64,000 nucleotides of DNA, from assembly GCA_025093555.1 (NCBI GenBank), contig JAIWNF010000002.1:930001-994000 (forward strand). The letters run 5' to 3'. Numbering within the stretch: position 1 is the stretch's first letter; the number at the start of each line of letters is the position of its first letter. A model generated the notes under the pieces. It saw only the letters and a program-made list of their open reading frames with translations. It was not told the DNA's origin and did no database searches. Shown here in pieces: positions 1 through 14,276 of this stretch. The translations under genes were made by a program, and so were the position numbers. The DNA comes from Circinella umbellata. Taxonomy: Eukaryota; Mucoromycota; Mucoromycetes; Mucorales; Lichtheimiaceae.

Positions 1-294
1 GTGTTTTTGTTGTGTTTTTTCCATTCGATCGCACAGAGAGGTCGAGTTTTATCATTATTTGTGACCATGGCGTCAATTTTCTGCCATATGTAGCAGATCC
101 AACATCAACTCTGTAAACATTTATTTTTAATAAATTTTCGCATATCCTTCGTAACAGATGACGTGATCTCCCTCCACTGTCGTCCACCCATAAAAAACAA
201 GCAAACAGGCATAATATATTATTATCATAGTTATCCAGAAGAAGGCTTATTAATTAAATTGTTGCTTTCTACTTACGTCTGTGACTTTAGTTCT

Positions 295-2056
295 TCATGA
301 CGTCGAAAAAGAATTTTTATTATGGGGTATATTGCCAAGATAAAATCTGCTTCGCTTGATTTTGTGTCCTGGTTTAGCTCGTTCCACTCCTCTACAATAT
401 TGACACTGTAAAGTAAAATTAGAAATATACGAGTTCAAATATGGATCAATGACGGGCCTACCAGAATCATTATACATACAGGTAATAAAATATTTCCAAG
501 GTTTCTAATGCTAACGGATCCTTGGTAGATCTTAAGATATCGATGCGTTTTTTACTGATACGAATCAATACCTCATTCTTATCAGGCATTAATTTATTCA
601 AAGGCTACCAATAGAATGTTTTACGTAAGAGATAAGGAATCGTGTAGAGCATTTGATATTGATACGTACCACATAAACATCATCAATAATTAATGAAATA
701 GGATCAAATTTATCATTTCAGGAAGACTAGGTCTGGCCGATAGATCATTCCGGTAGTGTACACCAGAGATTTTAAGGATCTACCCTTGAAAGACCTCAGA
801 AAGAGCTTAGTAAGAGCAAGGCTCTCAAACCTTTAGGATGAAACACCTTAAGATACATTCCTCAGATGACATACTAGAAATAATCCATCATAATAAACGA
901 TTCATATAAATAGACCCACCCGTACATAGAATAATAATCTTTATCTTCTTTCTTAAGAGTAGACACCGTTTCAAAGGACTCATGGTTTTTGTTACAAATC
1001 CAAACATTTTCGTCATCAATCGAATTCTTAAATATAGTTTTGATTTTGCTATTAAGTGTGCTACATGTATACGACAAGTCAGTCTTTTAACATCTTATAT
1101 TAGATTACACTATGTAATTGCATTGCGATGAGTTTATATCCACATACAAAACCTACTTTAAAGAACATATTTCACGAGTATTTTTTGTGTCAAAGTTTGA
1201 AAGTAGTTTATGTGCTAATCTTTCAAACGTGCGGCACACATTTTCAGAGTATTCCCGTGGTTGTTCTGGTGGTGTTGCTGATCTATTCAATACCTGTACA
1301 TACTAAACGTTAGTGGGGTCTTCATATTAGGGCCTAACCTGATCAGGAAAATGAACAGATGAAGAATGAGAATAAATGTAACATATCCGAGTGTTCTTCA
1401 CCTTGGCATACAGCCAGTTCGTGTTTTGGTATTGTTCGTTAATATCTATTTCTTCACCATTATCCAGGATAAGGATCATATTTTCAAATGTCTTGCATTG
1501 CTTTTCTTGACAATGCTCTTCTTGGTTTAATTGCTGTGTGGGTGTTTCATTGTCCGTATCTGGAGCTCGAGGGTTTTTTTTGGATAGTACCTTGTTATGC
1601 TACACACGATCAAATATATATAATTAGTCGAAATACGCAACCAGTGTAACTATCAAAACCAGCTAGAAATACAACTTACTAAATTTTCTTTTAAAATAAT
1701 TACTTCTCCAGTGGCGTAACGTTCCGCTAGACCGCTAGCTGTCGTTTTTAAAGATAAGTCCACATTTTGAAATCTTAATGCATACGGACGATTGTCCCAG
1801 AATTTTTTGAAATCATTGGTAGACTTCCACTTAGCAAACGATTTTTTTTATTTTTTCAATTTGGGGTTCTTGAGATAATCCGAAAGCATTAATAACGTTG
1901 AGATATTTCGCAACTGTGCAATTTTGTTCGTTAAATGGGAACTTGTCAATAAACAATTCAACTGATAGATTTTTGATATTATTTTTATACCAATCAACCA
2001 TATATTCAAAGTTAATGTTGTTAAAATTAGGAATAATGTTTTTTCTTAGAATTCAT
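295..2056 (-). pseudogene. Decayed multi-exon gene of unknown function
   Basis: A minus-strand gene can be traced from a Met codon at 2056 to a stop at 295, but only by changing frame several times. The first coding block (about 2056-1680) reads MNSKKN, then EYMVDWYKNN and WDNRPYALRF, and ends at a GTAAGT donor. The next block (about 1609-1335) follows a TGTGTAG acceptor. An intron with a perfect ACTAAC branch point separates it from a block at about 1289-1145. Further blocks lie at 1077-874, 780-650 and 590-295; the last contains CQYCRG and GRPVIDPYL. Frame breaks fall in A-runs near 2045 and 1845 and again near 715 and 490. Good splice signals plus several indels suggest a recently dead gene, although homopolymer sequencing error could cause some breaks. 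I do not recognise the family. Confidence 0.55.
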
Positions 2057-3667
2057 AAGAGTAGTCTTTGGTTATTGAGAGAAAGGAAGTGAAGAGAGGG
2101 ATAGTAAAGTAGCATGTTGGATATTTTTTTTTTAACTTCAGGATACCGCGAATGTATTCACAGATTTAGTTAGCTAAAACATTCATATTTTCTAACTCTT
2201 ATTATTTTTCTTTAGTAATATCTGACTCTTCTCAATTGCTGTAAGTGGAATTATTCAATATGGTCTTGATATGAACCAATCATATAAACTCAAGATAAGT
2301 CTTTTTTGTTTAATTATTTCTTTTATTTTCTCAAGGACTAATACACCAGTGAAACCTATTCAATTGTTATTTAGTTCTTAAGGATCTATTTGTTACCAAG
2401 TAGCACAATGCACGGTTAGCTGAAAACAGTTGTACTTGCAGATGTAACTAGGTATCCCTTCAATATTGACGTTATATTTGAGCGGTCTTCTTAAAAGAGA
2501 TTGAATTTTGGCAGCCTTGTCTAAATACTCTTCAGCTGGGGGTTGTTATTGAGCAGTCGTACTGTTTTTTGTTCGGTGATACTCGGACTGCCACGAGTGG
2601 AATTGAATGGAGCGGTCTTCTTGAAAGTGATTGCTAGAGTTTACGTAACAGATTGATCACTGATGTGAAACAGCCACCGAAAACCACCGAGCTGTTACTT
2701 GTGCTTGATAGTGTTTTTATCGTTTTCTGCATGATAGTTAACAGATTCGGATGACTTTGCAGACAATAAAACCAGCGGCTACCTCTTAGATAGTAAAGTA
2801 TCTGAAGACAGTTTGTTGTAATCAAATTATAACCTATCGACAAGGCTCCTGTGTGAAGAAAGGAAAGAAATTTATCATTAGAACACATTTTCTTTAACTA
2901 GAGCAACATCGTATCACTTTTAGTACTGATGGTACTTTGCTTTTGCTATAATAAAAGAATATATTCATAGTTAACTTTGAAGTACTTTTCCTTTTATCAA
3001 CATCGCATAATATTTTTCGTTAATCGTTAATGTTTCCAAAAGCTAAAAAAAAGCCGAACGAAACTGAACAAGCCTAGAATTGTTTGATATGTAAGTTATT
3101 TTCTTTAGCGACACAGTACAGTATAGTCAACAATCTTTATAGCAGTTTATCATTCTTTTTGTGACTGAAAGTTAAAGGAATTATAGTAGGCTAACACATT
3201 TTCTAAAATAGGAATAATCTAGGTATAGCAGAAGTGGACTCATGTCGTACAATTACAACAGCTTTTAAAATTCTGTCTGTACAACGAAATACAATTTTTT
3301 TCTGCTACTATTCTCACGTACTTACATTGCTTTTTTTCTGGAGTATTCCATTTAGCCGGTTGCTCCAGAAGTCCAAGAAGAAAAAGTCAGATGCATAAAA
3401 CGTCGGAATCAGTGTATATAAACGACCTTACTGATTTAGATATGATAATAGGTCAGAAAACAAATTTCATTCTACGACTATGGTTGTGCTGTTGCTGGTG
3501 GTACATATAGATTGTAACAAATTACGTACGTATAAGAGAAAGAGTTAAGAAAATCAAAGATTATATAAATAAAATACAAGTAATAACAGTAATGTTTAAG
3601 ATTTATTTATTTTTTGCTAGAAAAATAACAATCTCACTGCAAGTGGCGATAGTAACATTGATAAATA
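2057..3667. other. Intergenic, no clear gene
   Basis: I see no convincing gene here. An 84-codon minus-strand frame (2634-2888) has no splice context or recognisable motif. A 13-base word, GAGCGGTCTTCTT, occurs twice, at 2480 and 2610, in similar surroundings. The right part would hold the 3' UTR of the sugar transporter gene. Confidence 0.5.
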
Positions 3668-5961
3668 CTAAGCTTTTCCATAACCTGGAACTTCTCCCTT
3701 CTTGTATGGTAAGTGGCTTGATAAAGAAGAAGCATTCGAAATACCTTGAATATCGTCTAGCAAATGAGCTAAAGGATCCTTTGGATTAATACCTCGTTCG
3801 CTAAGTTCTTTTTCAGCACTTCTAACAAATACTGCCTTTGTACTAAAAATCACATTCAATTCTTCCAAAGTCAGGTTTGCAGTTTCTGGATAAAATGCCC
3901 AAATAACTGGAATAGACAAAAAATTAAATGCAGAATATATAAAAAACGTTGCATATCCTATTCTTGCCAAAAGAGGAGGCGTAGATAAAGTCACTAGCCC
4001 ATTTCCAATTGACCATCCAATAGTGCTCCAAGCACCACCGCGAGCTCGTACACGAAGGGGATAAATCTCTGTAGGATACAGCCAAGTTACAGTCAAGAAT
4101 GTCATGCCAAATAGTGCTGTATAAGCAAAGATAAACACTGTCGTACCAATACCATAACCCTACCGAGAAGAATAAATGTTAAAATTATTTGTACAACAAC
4201 GATAATAGTGTTGAATGAAGGTTAAAAAAATACAGAAAAGAGCCTCGTGATTGTATTATCTGCAAAGTATATGAAAGCATACAACTTACTAGAGGGTTTT
4301 GGCTAATAATCTCAGGTTTTGTTAAAATACCAACCATCAATAATGCAATCCCTTGCCCAATAGCACCATAAAACATAGTAAACCGACGACCCCATTTATC
4401 CAATGTAAATACAGCTACCAAAGTACTGAACCTATTTTGAATATTAAATTATGAACAGTATCATGTGAATAATTACAGCTTTTTTCTAATAATAATAATA
4501 GAAGCTTCTGCTTTTTATCTAGTGATCTTGGGGAGTGTGACACTAAGATTATTTTCTTTATTTTTTTCTTCTCCTGATAAATGAAAATTAAAAGATCGAA
4601 TCAACGTACATATAGCTAATGTTATTTATACCTGACAATAACTGTGATGTAAATCGAGAAAATCCAGCACTGTTTATAAATACTTCTGGGGCATAAATTG
4701 TAATCTGTTATATTGATTAATTAATAGAGTAAATGTATATATTATTTATTTATGTTTTCTTACAACCCCGTTCAATTATGTATTTCTTTGTAACACATAA
4801 TAGAAGTAGTAATAAATAGTTGAAGCACGTACCACACCGATACCGACAAGCTGCTGAATAATTTGGAGCCATACAGTAAGATGAACGCGGCGTGGGATGT
4901 TCAATTGATCCTTTTCGAACATCATTTTATAGAAACTAGTTTCTCCACCTTCATTGTTTTCCAAACGAAGAGTCTCTCCAATCTCTTTAAATTCTCGAAT
5001 AACTTCAGGATGTTCCGGATCACCATCACCACGTAGTGCTGCTAGTACCTTAATGCATTCTTTTTCTTTGCCATTTTTAAGGAGCCACCGAGGGGACTCG
5101 GGGAAGGAGAAGATCATGAGTAACAAAATAATCTGTGGGAGCATCTGAAATGCGACTGGAAAGCGCCATGTAACACTGTTTGTTTGATCTATAGTTGACA
5201 TACCAAATGCAATCCAATACTGCTTTGTTCCATTGTTTTTAGTTGTTGTAATGTACATTAGTATATTCTCTTTTAAAATATAACATTAATAATAAACATA
5301 CCGCTACCACGACACCGAAAATGTTTAACGTGAATTCCATAGCAATAAACATGCCTCGAGAGGAAGCAGGCGATGTTTCTGCACTCCAAACAGGAACAAT
5401 GGCATTGCTACAAATATTGAAGAATAGTATCACTTTAATTGTCAAATTGTTAAAAGAGAACCTATAGATACTAAAGAATGACTTACAGATAACCAGTAGC
5501 AACACCTGTAATGATACGAGAACAAATCATCCATGGGACATTCATCGCAGCAGTTTGAAGTATAGCCCCAACGATACCCCAGAGACAGCCTATAATAATA
5601 CATTTTATTCTTCCAAATTTATCACCAGTCCATCCACCAATAAAAGAACCGAGAAGAGAACCACAATAATAAGAGGCAACAATACCGCCTCGCATCTCTT
5701 CCTTATTATGAAGATTCATAAGGTTCAAGTAACTTGGAGTTACATTAACACCTGCCATAAGACCTTGATCATACTATAAAATTTTGTGGTAAAAATTTAG
5801 GTATTGTACAAACCACTAGTGCAGTTTATTATTTGTCAATTGTTGTTTCAAAATCAAAAGCAAAAGAAACCCACGCCAAAAGCAAAAATACTGAAACCAC
5901 AGGCAATGTTAATAGCAATGACCAAACTTCTCCCATGAAAACTGTCTATGATTTTCCACAT
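3668..5961 (-). CDS. MFS sugar transporter (sugar porter family)
   Basis: Seven exons on the minus strand (5961-5875, 5773-5487, 5407-5302, 5219-4833, 4704-4610, 4431-4290, 4159-3668) join in phase to a 531-aa protein, the usual length for a fungal hexose/disaccharide permease. Visible sugar-porter signatures run in order: FGYDQG at the end of TM1, DKFGR in the first cytoplasmic loop, VPVWSAE, PESPRWL before the central loop, QQLVGIG in TM7, DKWGRR, PTEIYPLRVRARG, and PETANLTLEEL after the last membrane helix. It should move a monosaccharide or disaccharide across the plasma membrane, probably with protons. Substrate cannot be told from sequence. The start is the Met just before the first membrane segment. 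The first intron has an unusual GTGGGT donor, chosen because it restores FG|YDQG. Confidence 0.93.
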
Positions 5962-9068
<3,107 letters not shown>

Positions 9069-10570
9069 ATGGATTACAAAACTCCTCTTTTACCTTCAAA
9101 TACAAGACAAGCATTTGATGACTATGAATGTTATCGTCATCGACGTTTATCAAAATGGGCTATTAGCCTTAGTGTAATCGCTTTAATCTATACTTTCTTT
9201 TCGCGTCATTCCCATCATCGCTATATTAATAGCGAGCCATGTACTATCACCACATCGTCATTAGTGGAGCTAGAAGATCAATCAGCAGCAGCCTACTTAT
9301 TGGAAAGTACATTATCGTCGAATAGTTATTGGTGTCCTCAGCCTTCTGATTCATGGGAAACATTGACCTCCGAATTCACTGTTCCTGCATCGGTTTATCA
9401 AGGATTGGATATTCAACAAAAAGCTTCAAAATATGTCAACTTTCAGGTATATTACAATCGCATAATTGTTTTTTTAACCACTTTATTCCTTTCTTAAAGT
9501 AATAATTGGTAACTAACTTTATTATTATTGTTATTTCTTTTTATACATAATAATTAGACCGGGTATGCCAATATAGTTGTTGACGATACTATCGACGAAA
9601 CAACAGTTCGTTTTGATTTGTCGTTTAATAATCCTGGTGACGAAGGCTTTGTTGAAATTCGAACAGAGGAAAGAAAATCAGATGGTTTGCTTTTCTTAGT
9701 TATTGATGTAAGTTTTTTCTTTCAGTATATTAATTCCAGCATTCGTACTTTGTCTCGAATAAAAATCTCTAATATATAAAAGTTTACATTTATATTATAA
9801 TATAGCTTAAGCATCCACAACCAGTAGAAAATTACCGTATTTGCTTGAAGGTCGATGTGACAGTAACACTTTCTTCCTCGTCAGTTTTAAACACACTTGC
9901 TCTTTCGCTTCCTAATGAAGTAATTACCGTTCATGGCGATGGCAACCCAGTTTTTTCTAGTTTAGTCTTGAGAACTGCCAATGGTCGCATTACAACAACC
10001 GAATTTGTCACCAGTGATAGTGTTGTATTGTCAACCGCAAATGGTGGTATCAAAACAAGTGGATTGCGTGGAAAGAATATTAATCTTTCAACTGCTAACG
10101 GTCATATTGATGCCGATGTTGATTCTCTGTCAGGCAACTTGATTGGATCTTCTGCAAATGGAAAGATTGATGTTAATATTGCAAGTATCTCTGGAACCTC
10201 AAGTGAAGTAAACCTTTCTACATCTAATGGAAACATCGATGTATCTTTGGTAAGTAACTCCAAGACAGTACCTATTACTATGGTATCTATGCAATGTATC
10301 AACATTGTATAAGAAAAAGAATATGATACTCACTATGAACATATTTATGTTATTTTATATTAGCCTGATGCATTTGAAACTTCATTTGATCTTTCAACTG
10401 TAGTTGGACATACTAAGATCCAAAGTAATGACCATCCTGAAAAAATTCATTACAAAGGATCTCATAAAGCTCGCCATGTCCAGGGTTACTATGGTAATGC
10501 TAAACAGCAAACTGGAAATAGTGTAAAGATATCGTCTGTCGTTGGGCGCTCCTCAGTAGTTTTTGTTTAA
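9069..10570 (+). CDS. Membrane-anchored DUF4097-like beta-repeat protein
   Basis: Four exons (9069-9446, 9558-9707, 9806-10249, 10364-10570) join in phase to 392 aa. Residues about 37-52 (WAISLSVIALIYTFFS) form one hydrophobic helix after a short basic, polar N-terminus, giving a type II membrane or signal-anchor layout. The C-terminal half carries repeated turns with a conserved Asn-Gly: TANGRI, TANGGI, TANGHI, SANGKI, TSNGNI, spaced about 17-22 residues apart. This is the rhythm of DUF4097/adhesin-type beta-helix domains found in bacteria and fungi. Family membership rests on this pattern. The function of these proteins is poorly known; exposure at the cell surface or in the endomembrane lumen is an inference. 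No catalytic residues are evident. Confidence 0.85.
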
Positions 10571-11740
10571 ATAATAAATAATATCTTTTCTATAAATAAT
10601 CAAGAATAAAATATTTGGTAATTTTTTACCTTTTGCTTTTTTTAAACTATATTCTCATTCAACAGAGAAGCTATAATATGATTTATTGCGTTATATACTG
10701 TATAAAATTGCAGTATTTTAATGAGATCCTGATATTGTGAATTATAGTATACTTTAAGGAGGGATCAAAACAAAAAGAAGTAATGAAAGCAGGCGCTACG
10801 TATTTGATTTCGTTATGCAACTTTATGTATGCTAATGTATATACAATATGTGGTTTTTATACAAGTTCATTTCTAAAATAACTACGTACAATCTTTTTTA
10901 TCTATAATTCTCAAAATATAAAAGCTTAGTATAGTATGGGGGAATCACATCATCAAGTTATCTCACTTGTGACGAAGTCTTTTCCACAGTGGAAAAAAAA
11001 TAAAATGAACAAAGTTAAGGCAAATCATGCATTGATCCTTCACGGAATGCTGTGCGATACATTTTGTGCCACATGTCTCTACTATAATGTGTGTATCATG
11101 TGGCCACGTAGAGAGGTGAGGGGTAAGAGGGGGCTAAAAAAATAAATAGAAGGGGGAAACTGAAAGGCAGCATAAAAAAGATTACCTGTCATAAAATTAG
11201 TCTAGAGAAAGAGACAACAAAGTAAGATTACTTTAATCTTGATTATTCATGTATACCTATACGAACTATATAAGTAATGAAAAACATTATATACGCGAAA
11301 ATAAAACCTGGAAAATGATGATCGAAAATGAACATGCCACGATAGCATTGACATATGACTAATATAATCAATGAATTTAATACATTCTTAGCATAATATA
11401 TACAACACTCGCATAGAATTGATCATTCTAACATATAAAGAATTCTGTATGGACATCATCTTGTTCAAGTAATTTTTTTTTACCTGTGGAGCAATAAAGC
11501 GGCATGAAAACAACGAAAATCTTTTTATTAAAGGAGACAAGCAAAAGAAATAAGCTCCGACAAGCAAATAATTTGAGTAACCATGACAACTTCCTCATAA
11601 TATGAGTGTGCCTTTTTTTTTTCTTGGCCAAAAAATAAAAATAAACACCTTGAGACACTTCTTCCTTTCTTCCTTCCGACAAAAAAGTAGAACTTCCTTT
11701 ATATTTTTGTATTGTGTATAATTTTTCTTACTCTTTTTTG
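10571..11740. other. Intergenic, no clear gene
   Basis: AT-rich spacer between two plus-strand genes. Short frames at 10936-11145 (+) and 11428-11682 (-) lack splice support or motifs. The right end should contain the promoter of the gene at 11741. Confidence 0.45.
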
Positions 11741-13463
11741 ATGGAGCCGTTTCTTTCCACTTTACCGCCTTATGTACATGACTATCTCAATAGACATCCG
11801 CCTACCGATGTCTTTAATATTCTCCGTGAACTCATCTGTTTCGGTGTCCTTTATACCAATGACCGTGAAAAGATTCTTATTATGAGTAAGGATTTAATTG
11901 CGAAAGGTGCTGCCGATGAAGGTGTTATAGTTCAGGTATACGTATATATATATTTGACTATAATAAAATATAACTTGGTTGGGGTTCAAAACTTTTTTAG
12001 GGGGGGTGCTCAAGAAACCAAAAAAAAAAAAACTATATTATTTACTTGTTTATTTAGTCACCTTTTCCTCAAAGAAGTATGACAACAGCAGAGACACTTC
12101 CATCTTCTGTAACACCTATAGTAACCAGTAATAAAACAGTAACACCTGAACCAATAGCTTCTATGAGTGAAAAGATACCCATCGTTTCTTCCAAAGAAGA
12201 ATCTCAACCAAAGTCCATTGGAACTGCTACACCAGCTTCGTCTGCTTCTTCTTCTGTCAGATCCCCTAATGATGCCTCTCCACCCATAACAAAACAAGGT
12301 ATACCATGGACATTCCCAGAGTGGTGGGGTCATAATGAAGGAGATTCAGAATCTTTACGTAGGTCTTTTTTTGTAGCTGTCATTATATTCATTCCCCTTG
12401 TTCTTTGATATATTATATCAACTTGTTTTATGCATCGTTGATCTAACTTTATCTCCTCTCTTTCTCCTTTTTTTTTCTAAGCTGCCAAAAAAACTGAAGA
12501 GAAACCAGCCAAAGGTGGACGGCGAGATACAGTCAGTACTTGGGTACCTTGTAAATATAGTTGTTTTTCTTTTATCATTGTTATTATTATTTCACATATG
12601 TATATTAACTTGTTTTGGATCAAAACAATTTAATTCACTATTGATTTCATATAGGGGATGAACCGACTACAAATACAGACAGAAAAATGCAAAGAACAAT
12701 GAGGTATGCGGATCTAAAAAGAATTTTTAATGTTTTTGTCAAAAAGAAACAGGAGAAAGGGATTGGTAGATGAAAATAATGTATTATTATTGACAACAAA
12801 TGCATACTAACGTGTGGATGATATTCTAGCGTTGCTTCTAGTAAACCAATCCCCGACTTACGGTCTTATTTGGAGCGATCACATACTGTCACCGGATCAG
12901 CACAACCAAAATCAACAGCGCTTCGTAGAAGTGCAACCAATACCCCGACAAGTACAACACCTCGTTCATCCAAAACACCAGTAATAACTTCAAATCGAGC
13001 ATCTTTACCTCCTACCACTCGTGCCACTATCACACCAACAACACGTACCACTACTACGTCTGTATCACGTGCTGCTTCAACAACAGCAAAGGGATCAGTA
13101 GCAACATCAAGAGCATCAAAAACACCAGGAACAGTAACAAGAGCATCTAAAACTCCTTTAACATCTTCGACAAGAGCATCCAGAACCCCTTCCTCAACGG
13201 CGTCTTCATCTCCATCATCTGCTTCTCCACCTTTATCAAGAGCACAGTCTACTTATCGTCCAGCATTAACAGCAACGGTAAGAGCAAGGCAAGAACATGC
13301 GAAAGCAAAAGAAAAGGAATTGGAAGAACAAAAATTAAAAGCGTCACAATTAAATGGGGTCAATTTGCGACTCAAACAACAAGCACGATCTTCAATTGAT
13401 TGGGCAGCGATTAAACAAGAACGTAGACGTACAATGCCTATCATTAAACCATCCTCGTCTTAA
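11741..13463 (+). CDS. Basic Ser/Thr-rich protein with C-terminal coiled coil
   Basis: Five exons (11741-11935, 12058-12358, 12482-12550, 12655-12703, 12830-13463) join in phase to 415 aa. The intron before the last exon has a clear ACTAAC branch point. Residues 1-65 are the only globular-looking part (PPYVHDYLNRHPPTDVFNIL at the start). A long disordered segment follows, then a Ser/Thr/Pro/Arg-rich region with repeated RASKTP or RASRTP units that resemble proline-directed kinase sites. A charged helical stretch (ARQEHAKAKEKELEEQKLK) and a conserved-looking tail (SIDWAAIKQERRRTMPII) close the protein. I do not recognise a family. Basic, phospho-site-rich composition is often seen in microtubule- or chromatin-associated proteins, but that is inference only. 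Confidence 0.8.
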
Positions 13464-14010
13464 AAACAAAACAAAAAACTCATATTTTATCATTCACTTC
13501 TCGTCTATTATTATCTTTATCAAGGTCCAACAAACAAACAAAAAAAAAAGAAATACCATGCATATACAAATACCATAATTTAATTACTTTTTATCCAAGT
13601 TTATCTATAGCTATCTCTTTTCTATTTCACACATTCTTATAATATATATATTATGAAAAAAAAAGAAGCAAAATAAAATCAAGTATGTATTTTAATGTTG
13701 ATGAACTAAGAAAATAAAATGTAAATGGGTTTTCAAGGAAATCGGTTTTTAAAAAATACAAAAAGAGTATCTGAATCGGTTTGTTTTATTAAATAAATTA
13801 AAGAGATATTAATACTTTGGGTGTGATTGTGATCGACTATTTCAATGACAATAATTTTATGAGATGGAATGGTCCATAACAAAAATCCGGAAATTTATTG
13901 ACTTTTGTAAAAAAAAAATATGTTGATGTGCAAGTATAGTTAGTAATTCTTTCTTTCTTGTCCCTGTCTTATTTTTCTCTTCTTTCAGGTCCCGTTTTAG
14001 TATTGCAATA
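13464..14010. other. Intergenic with likely 5' UTR of chitin synthase
   Basis: No gene seen. A pyrimidine tract ending TCTTCTTTCAG at about 13979-13989 precedes the chitin synthase ATG by about 20 bp and looks like a 3' splice site, so the mRNA may carry an intron in its 5' leader. No matching donor was pinned down. Confidence 0.4.
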
Positions 14011-14245
14011 ATGGATCAAAGTGGTCATTTTGGCCATCAATCACAACACGCTTATTCTGTTCGTTCACCATCTATCCCTTCACCAAGAGTTTATCCCAAA
14101 TACCTTGCTTCTTCACAAACTGGTAATAGCAATAATAATAGCTCACAACAACAGCAACATTTATATCCATCCATGGGAATGAATGGTGGAGCTTCCGCAC
14201 CAAATTTTCGTAAAGCAGCTGCTTTAATGCATCATCATCAACAGC

Positions 14246-14276
<31 letters not shown>

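Noticed and set aside
2634..2888. 84-codon minus-strand frame
   Set aside because: No splice context, no recognisable motif, and it does not connect in frame with the pseudogene at 295-2056.
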